Part shown: piece after piece, positions 59,262 to 64,000 of the stretch
Position numbering within the stretch: position 1 is the stretch's first letter
Layout: every line of letters starts with the position of its first letter
Assembly: GCF_051851555.1 (NCBI RefSeq)
Contig: NZ_JBPDVH010000003.1
Location: 62,001-126,000, forward strand
DNA: 64,000 nt
DNA from: Lonepinella sp051851555
GTDB taxonomy: Bacteria; Pseudomonadota; Gammaproteobacteria; Enterobacterales; Pasteurellaceae
Direction: 5' to 3'
The notes under the pieces: generated by a model
The model's input: the letters and a program-made list of their open reading frames with translations, nothing else
What the model was told of the DNA's origin: nothing
Database searches by the model: none
Position numbers and translations under genes: made by a program

Positions 59262-60464
59262 TTATTGTTCAGTTGTGTTAGTCACCAACATATCGGTGAT
59301 CGGATATTTAAAATAATAAATTAACGAAATCAATAAACGAGTTAAACTGGCTCCAATAAGGGCATAAGCCAAACCATATAATTGAAGATCACGTAATAAA
59401 TAAAATAAAACCACAAATACCACAATAGCAATTAATTGTCGCACAAACAATAAAATCTGTTTGCCAAATAGCAACATATTTTGTGATAGCACCCAAGATA
59501 GACCAGCAATAATCGCATTCACAATAAACCAAATTAACACCGGTGCGACTTCAATATATTTAGCACTGAAGAAAAACGCAATCACTGGCTTGGCTAACAA
59601 CGGCACCAGAATTAATGCTCCAACGCTAATTAACGCAATCACGACTAACACGGATTTAATTCGATTTAATTTATTTAATAAGCCCGAATAATAATAATCC
59701 GCCAACATATTAATAAATTTGGTCATTAAGCTATCAAAAGCAATACACACCGTGTAAAGACCTAACGTATAATGGCCAAGAAAATACACCACCAAAAATT
59801 TATCTAAACTGGCAGTGGTCGCCCCAAAGGTTTGCAATACATTTTGCTTAAACCAAGTGGTGAAGAAAAATTTGCGATCAATGGAAACCACTTGATTACG
59901 TTGGGTAAAATCTTTATCAATTTGATATAAATAAATAAGACAAAAAATAGCCTGAATAGTGCTGTATAAGGTTAATAAATACAGGGCAATTTGGAGTGGT
60001 TGCTCCTGAAATAACAGATAAGTCACGCCATACACCAACACCAACAAAATCGGTTGTTGTAAGGTTAAACGACGATAAACGATCATCTTAGGATCAATTT
60101 TACTTTTTTCCAGCGTAACGGTTAACACGGCGGTTAATAGTACATTCAACATAAATAAGCCGTAATAATCCGTCACATTAAAGAAAAACACGGCGATACT
60201 TGCGACCAATACAGCTAAGGCTAAAAATAACAGAAAATAACCTTTCCAATGTGTATATTGGTTATTCCGCATACTCAAAGCAAACGCAAAACCAACTCCC
60301 CCAGTGGCAAACGTAGTCACATAAGAAACCGAAGTCACAAACAACTGATGTATTCCCCGAGCTTGTACCGATAACAAGCGAGCTAAGATAAAAGAGCTAA
60401 CCAAGGTCAACCCCATACTGAATACCGTTACCGCAATGAGTTTAATAAAATGATTATTTTTCAT
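59262..60464 (-). CDS. Wzx-like polysaccharide flippase
   Basis: 400 aa with about 12 spans and no soluble domain, MATE/MviN-like fold ([28 protein letters not shown]). Expected to flip an undecaprenyl-linked glycan across the inner membrane. Overlaps the upstream pyruvyl-transferase gene by 11 bp. Confidence 0.82.
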   Translation of the reverse strand: MKNNHFIKLIAVTVFSMGLTLVSSFILARLLSVQARGIHQLFVTSVSYVTTFATGGVGFAFALSMRNNQYTHWKGYFLLFLALAVLVASIAVFFFNVTDYYGLFMLNVLLTAVLTVTLEKSKIDPKMIVYRRLTLQQPILLVLVYGVTYLLFQEQPLQIALYLLTLYSTIQAIFCLIYLYQIDKDFTQRNQVVSIDRKFFFTTWFKQNVLQTFGATTASLDKFLVVYFLGHYTLGLYTVCIAFDSLMTKFINMLADYYYSGLLNKLNRIKSVLVVIALISVGALILVPLLAKPVIAFFFSAKYIEVAPVLIWFIVNAIIAGLSWVLSQNMLLFGKQILLFVRQLIAIVVFVVLFYLLRDLQLYGLAYALIGASLTRLLISLIYYFKYPITDMLVTNTTEQ

Positions 60465-61431
60465 AGAGCGTTGTGTAATCTATGTCTTTTGTCCATTGCT
60501 GATAATAACCTGAATTTTTACCATAGGAATTATCACACACTTGATTTGGAATACCCAATAAACAAGAAAAAATATGTCCATGTAATCGGCTGGTAATCAC
60601 ATTATCATAGCTTAAAAAAATCCTTTGACAGCGTTCGATCACGTTTAACGCATGTTGATACCACAGATCGTTAATTTTATTTTTCATAAACGCTAAATGA
60701 AATTTATTGGCGATTTTGGAAAAACGACTACACCATAATTCAAATTTCAAATCACTTGGTAATAAAATATCTTCCCAATCTTTCACGTTATCTAGGTTAG
60801 CTAATTGAGCTTGAATTTCTGTTTCAATATAGCTTTTTTCAATATCTTTGCGTAAAAAATAGAGTGTTTTTTGCACCGCACTTTGGTGCAAACTGCGGTC
60901 TTTTTGTAGCAAGTTTCCGTAAAGCTGATGAGCCATATCAGGCGACAAATAACTATTCTTCGAAAAATGGCTTTGCATTAATTGAAAGGTTTTACTATCA
61001 CGTGCAAATAAATGCAGATCAGAATGAGAGGAAAATAATTCTGCGGCTGCCAACATGGCTTTTTGATTGGAAAAATGAGCGGTTTGTGGCAATAAAATGA
61101 TCCGATTATGCGGAAATTCACGCACAATTTCTTCCCGCATTTGTTGAATGAGCGGATACAGATCACCAAAGTTTCCGCCACCATGACACAAAATCGTGGT
61201 ATTCGGTTGAATATATTTTTTGACTTCATGAATATCAAAAGCCTGCAATGAGCGTCTTAAACGAATCTTGATGTGATAATCTTTGAAAAATTGTTCCGTG
61301 CCAGCATAGATTAATAAATCCCCGACATTTAAATGTAACGGATAATCAAAATACAGCACGTCATTTTTATCTATGATTAAGCTGTTAATTTGTTGTAATT
61401 TTTGTTTTAATGATTGTAAGATTTCATTCAT
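60454..61431 (-). CDS. Polysaccharide pyruvyl transferase family protein
   Basis: 325 aa. Family features: YFDYPLHLNVGDLLIYAGTEQFF, LCHGGGNFGDLYPLIQQMREEIV, PQTAHFSNQKAM, and C-terminal VITSRLHGHIFSCLLGIPN. Adds ketal pyruvate or an equivalent group to surface glycans. First gene of the minus-strand cluster; carries several internal USS. Confidence 0.85.
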   Translation of the reverse strand: MNEILQSLKQKLQQINSLIIDKNDVLYFDYPLHLNVGDLLIYAGTEQFFKDYHIKIRLRRSLQAFDIHEVKKYIQPNTTILCHGGGNFGDLYPLIQQMREEIVREFPHNRIILLPQTAHFSNQKAMLAAAELFSSHSDLHLFARDSKTFQLMQSHFSKNSYLSPDMAHQLYGNLLQKDRSLHQSAVQKTLYFLRKDIEKSYIETEIQAQLANLDNVKDWEDILLPSDLKFELWCSRFSKIANKFHLAFMKNKINDLWYQHALNVIERCQRIFLSYDNVITSRLHGHIFSCLLGIPNQVCDNSYGKNSGYYQQWTKDIDYTTLYEK

Positions 61432-61545
61432 TCGTCAATCAGGTTCCACAGCGAAAAGTCAGTTCACAAACGCATATCATAGCATTTTTCACACTGTTTG
61501 ACAGCGTTTTAATGTGGGGAATTTCCCTGTGGCTAGATCGGAGAA

Positions 61546-61593
61546 GATGCGGAGCATCGTTACCATGCTTAACCCTGCACGTGAGTGCAGGGT
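61546..61593. repeat. Two tandem hairpins in the gap before the transposase gene
   Basis: GATGC-gga-GCATC (61546-61558) and ACCCTGCAC-gtga-GTGCAGGGT (61572-61593), the latter a perfect 9-bp stem. They may be part of the mobile element's left end or an older repeat. Nothing else in 61432-61664 is recognisable apart from a USS at 61642. Confidence 0.5.
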
Positions 61594-61664
61594 ATCTCAC
61601 TTGCCCAACGCCCCAAAATCCCGTAAAATCCCCCTAAAAACCACCGCACTACAAGGTTCGCACA

Positions 61665-62897
61665 ATGTCCTATTACGCTGATTCACCACTTAACACCTTA
61701 AAACACCGTTTTCATCTGTTGCCGGAATACGAAAAAATGTCTTTTGTGCGGTTTGCCAAAATCACCTTGGCGAAACCTAGCCCGAAAACCGTGACGACTT
61801 GTCCCCATTGTCAATCAGACCATTTTGTCAAAAATGGCTTTAAATATTGTGCGGATGACAGCGGCACGAAAACCCAGCGTTATTTGTGTCGGGGTTGTGG
61901 CAAGTCGTTTGTGGAAAATTCAGGGACGATTTTGTATGGCAGTAAACGGGATTTATCCACGTGGAAAGAATATATCCATTGTTTGATTAAAAAAGAAAGC
62001 TTGCGAGACGCCGCAGCGATTTGTGGCATTAGTCTCGCCACGTCGTTTGCGTGGCGGCATAAAATTCTCGACACCTTGCAATACATGATGGAAGATATCA
62101 CCCTAGACGGCGTTGTGCAAGCGGATGAAACCTTTTTCAACATCTCACGCAAAGGTGCGCATCGGGCCTGTTTTCCCGAAGATGACAAAGATTATGGCGA
62201 TCCGCTTAAGGTTTATGAAGAAACGGATGAAGATCTCGCCAAACAACAAGCAGAACGTGCCATCCTCAAAGCTGCTCAACAAGAGACGCAGAGAAAACGA
62301 GGGATCTCGGACCAAAAAGTGGCCGTAGTTTGTGCGGTGAGTTTAAACCGCTCCATTGCCAAAGCCGCCAATACAGGGCGAACCAGCTACCAACAATTAA
62401 AAAGCGTGTTAGACGGCAAAATCAAACCCAATTCGATTTTAGTCAGCGATTCGGCAGCGATTTACAAAAAATTTGCCAAAGAAAACAACCTAGAACACCA
62501 CGCCATTCCGAGAGGCAAACATAAACAAGACGGTTATCATTTAGCTTATCTGGGTAGCTATCACGCCAAATTAAAAAATATGATTGAAAATCGGTTTAAA
62601 TGTGTCGCCACCAAATATTTAAATAACTATTTGGCATATCACAATTTTATTGCTAGCGGTGCGAAAACGAATGCGGAAAAAGAAACCCTGTTATTAGATT
62701 TTATCCGCAACACGCCGTGCGTGTCCAAAGTACGAGATTTCGCCAAACGCCCCGCCTTTCCGTTTCCGATGGAAGACGATCCCGAAATCCTGAAAAAAGA
62801 GCAAGAAATAAAGGCGAAAGCCGCAGAAAAACGCAAACATACCATTGCCGTTCGTAAGGAATGGAAAGAGCGAGCGAAGAAATATACGTCATCGTAA
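61665..62897 (+). CDS. IS1595-type transposase
   Basis: 410 aa. N-terminal zinc ribbon (CPHCQSDHFVKNG... CRGCGKSF), helix-turn-helix-like segment (RDAAAICGISLATSFAWRHKIL), then the ISXO2-like DDE core: first acidic residue in GVVQADETFF, second in ILVSDSAAIY, later NMIENRFKCVATKYLNNYLAYHNF. Longer than typical because of a charged insertion after the first catalytic residue (about 165-210). The frame is intact. I could not find terminal inverted repeats or a target duplication. Confidence 0.85.
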   Translation: MSYYADSPLNTLKHRFHLLPEYEKMSFVRFAKITLAKPSPKTVTTCPHCQSDHFVKNGFKYCADDSGTKTQRYLCRGCGKSFVENSGTILYGSKRDLSTWKEYIHCLIKKESLRDAAAICGISLATSFAWRHKILDTLQYMMEDITLDGVVQADETFFNISRKGAHRACFPEDDKDYGDPLKVYEETDEDLAKQQAERAILKAAQQETQRKRGISDQKVAVVCAVSLNRSIAKAANTGRTSYQQLKSVLDGKIKPNSILVSDSAAIYKKFAKENNLEHHAIPRGKHKQDGYHLAYLGSYHAKLKNMIENRFKCVATKYLNNYLAYHNFIASGAKTNAEKETLLLDFIRNTPCVSKVRDFAKRPAFPFPMEDDPEILKKEQEIKAKAAEKRKHTIAVRKEWKERAKKYTSS

Positions 62898-62931
62898 ATT
62901 TTTTCCACTCTTACATTAACTCCCAAAGAAA

Positions 62932-62955
62932 AAGGACACCTTTTACAGTGTCCTT
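62932..62955. terminator. Bidirectional terminator
   Basis: AAGGACAC-cttttaca-GTGTCCTT between the transposase gene and the convergent PemK/MazF-like gene. Confidence 0.8.
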
Positions 62956-62978
62956 CCCTTTACGACCTAAGCCGAAAT

Positions 62979-63452
62979 TTAGCGCTCTAAGGCGATTGGG
63001 TTTATTATAAGATCGGTTTCATCATTTTTCAACAATATTTTTGCATTTAATGCGATTATGACGTGTTTTTGAATATCCGCTACGATGTTTTTAGGCAAAT
63101 GCAGGCTTAATTTTTCTGCTCCATTGATGATGTAATAAAGCCTTTTAGTGCTAATCGTGGTAATCCGTTCACATAACGCCCAACGTTCTCTTTTATCATA
63201 AAAGTCCGTGATCTGAAATAATTCAGGATCTAGGGGAACGTGATATTTCATCAAATAATTTCGATTACTTTCATTTGACGAAATCGGCACAACTAACGCA
63301 CTTTTACCATCAATATTGCCATTTAAAACCGCAACGATCCGTTTTTTACGCATTTCAGGCGGTATATGCCCATCACAATGTTCAGTTTCTGACCATTGAC
63401 CGAAATCACATTCTAAAATTTCGCCCACTTTAGGACGATGTTTAATTGCCAT
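62979..63452 (-). CDS. PemK/MazF-family toxin-like protein without adjacent antitoxin
   Basis: 157 aa. PemK-fold features: KVGEILECDFG opening strand, KKRIVAVLNG (basic block typical of PemK), SALVVPISSNE, and YDKRERWALCERITTISTKRLYYI (conserved strand and helix). MazF-type proteins are ribosome-independent mRNA endonucleases. No antitoxin gene adjoins: upstream is a 235-bp gap and downstream a transposase gene. A -10-like TATAAT abuts the ATG and no Shine-Dalgarno is seen, suggesting a leaderless mRNA. Confidence 0.75.
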   Translation of the reverse strand: MAIKHRPKVGEILECDFGQWSETEHCDGHIPPEMRKKRIVAVLNGNIDGKSALVVPISSNESNRNYLMKYHVPLDPELFQITDFYDKRERWALCERITTISTKRLYYIINGAEKLSLHLPKNIVADIQKHVIIALNAKILLKNDETDLIINPIALER

Positions 63453-63584
63453 TGTTATTATACCTAAATTTCAAATTAGTTGTATTTTAACACATTTGTT
63501 TTTTTATACAATGTATTTACTGCAATTTTCACCCCAACAGTTTATCACTTCACCTATTCAACTTGTATATTTTTCAATCACAAC

Positions 63585-63612
63585 TTGTGCAAAAAAAAAA
63601 CAATGATAGAAT
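63585..63612 (+). promoter_or_regulatory. Promoter with an A10 homopolymer in the spacer, copy 2
   Basis: TTGTGC, A10, CAATGA, TAGAAT: identical in all 28 bp to 23057-23084, spacing 16. About 75 bp before the next start codon. Confidence 0.6.
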
Positions 63613-63687
63613 GCGAGCAAATTTTGTAAGTATAACTTCAAAATGAAATAAATCATTACCGACAAACGTATTAATAAAGGTGAAATT

Positions 63688-64000
63688 ATGAATAATGTAT
63701 GTACATCGTTTCCTTGGTCAACAGTCGAAATAGCCGCTTGGGTTGTAACAACGCTCATAGCTATTGTCCCTATCTGTTTAACAAGATATACAAATAACTT
63801 AAATACTAGAAGGGATCTCTCAAACGAATTAAAAGACTACCTAAATCAATTAGATAAATTAGAGAATGATCTAATTGATTATGTAAAACTAACCCAAAAC
63901 ACCTTAGAAGATATATTATTTAAAGATGAACAAAACTCTAATAATTCAATTCAAAATATCGCTATATATGTATTACATAAAAGTAGAGAACCTAGTGATT
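63688..64000 (+). CDS. Membrane-anchored coiled-coil protein of unknown function, 3' end cut by window edge
   Basis: ATG with AAAGGTGAAATT upstream opens a frame that runs off the window (104 codons seen). A single N-terminal span (EIAAWVVTTLIAIVPICL, residues about 14-31) is followed by a charged heptad-like helix (DLSNELKDYLNQLDKLENDLIDYVK, residues about 45-70). The topology resembles small membrane sensors or phage-defence and lysis accessory proteins, but no family is recognised. Unlike most neighbours it lies in an AT-rich accessory stretch. Confidence 0.65.
   Translation, partial: MNNVCTSFPWSTVEIAAWVVTTLIAIVPICLTRYTNNLNTRRDLSNELKDYLNQLDKLENDLIDYVKLTQNTLEDILFKDEQNSNNSIQNIAIYVLHKSREPSD

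Noticed and set aside
62639..62926. 95-aa minus-strand ORF opposite the transposase
   Set aside because: Antisense shadow of the coding frame; no ribosome site or domain.

Overview
The window is chromosomal DNA of a gamma-proteobacterium of the family Pasteurellaceae. The main evidence is the very frequent 9-mer AAGTGCGGT and its complement, the Haemophilus-type DNA uptake signal sequence (USS), found in genes and, as inverted pairs, in intergenic terminators. Gene content and order (pheST-ihfA-nlpC, folE/moeA-moeB, trpEG-x-DC, gcvA/gcvB) and the low G+C also fit. The species cannot be fixed from sequence alone; a relative of Haemophilus, Aggregatibacter, Pasteurella or Avibacterium is likely.

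Layout, left to right. 1-0.9 kb: end-truncated LysR regulator. 0.96-1.25 kb: unannotated small transcription unit encoding a 39-aa hydrophobic peptide behind a structured leader. 1.3-10.7 kb (minus): rnm, pyrD, pepN, nlpC, ihfA, pheT, an unknown exported protein, pheS. 10.9-24.5 kb (minus): POT peptide transporter, bioD, recD, recB, metX (with met boxes), folC, accD, then (plus) an exported protein of unknown function and (minus) truA. 24.5-28.3 kb: rlmM, ygdD, gcvA, and divergently the GcvB small RNA and ilvE. 28.4-36.5 kb: a candidate small RNA, a DegQ/HtrA protease with a sigma-E-like promoter, a MOSC-protein remnant, folE, moeA, moeB, yeiH, a flavin-reductase-like protein, ychN, a purine permease. 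36.5-48.2 kb: usg-like gene, ybaK, tyrA and a DAHP synthase with two TyrR boxes, a flavodoxin-fold oxidoreductase, NfeD/QmcA pair, modF, a BamE-OmpA lipoprotein, sohB, a 159-bp hairpin MITE, and a YadG/YadH-type ABC exporter.

48.3-53.5 kb: the trp genes trpE-trpG-(tautomerase-fold gene)-trpD-trpC(F), driven by a promoter whose -10 lies inside a near-perfect TrpR operator; a 92-bp inverted repeat separates trpD from trpC and trpBA are absent. 53.5-61.4 kb (minus): mscS, mltB and a six-gene surface-glycan cluster (pyruvyl transferase-like, Wzx-like flippase, GT25, Wzy-like polymerase/ligase, two GT2 enzymes). 61.5-64 kb is accessory: an IS1595-type transposase gene, an orphan PemK/MazF-like toxin gene, and a membrane-anchored coiled-coil protein cut by the right edge.

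Most of the window is ordinary housekeeping DNA. The points most worth a second look are the small hydrophobic peptide locus at 1.0-1.25 kb (type I toxin-like organisation), the putative sRNA/micro-ORF at 28.4 kb, two identical promoters with an A10 tract in the spacer (23.06 and 63.59 kb), the MITE that supplies a gene's stop codon, and the MOSC remnant abutting a USS dyad. I saw no CRISPR array, tRNA or rRNA gene.
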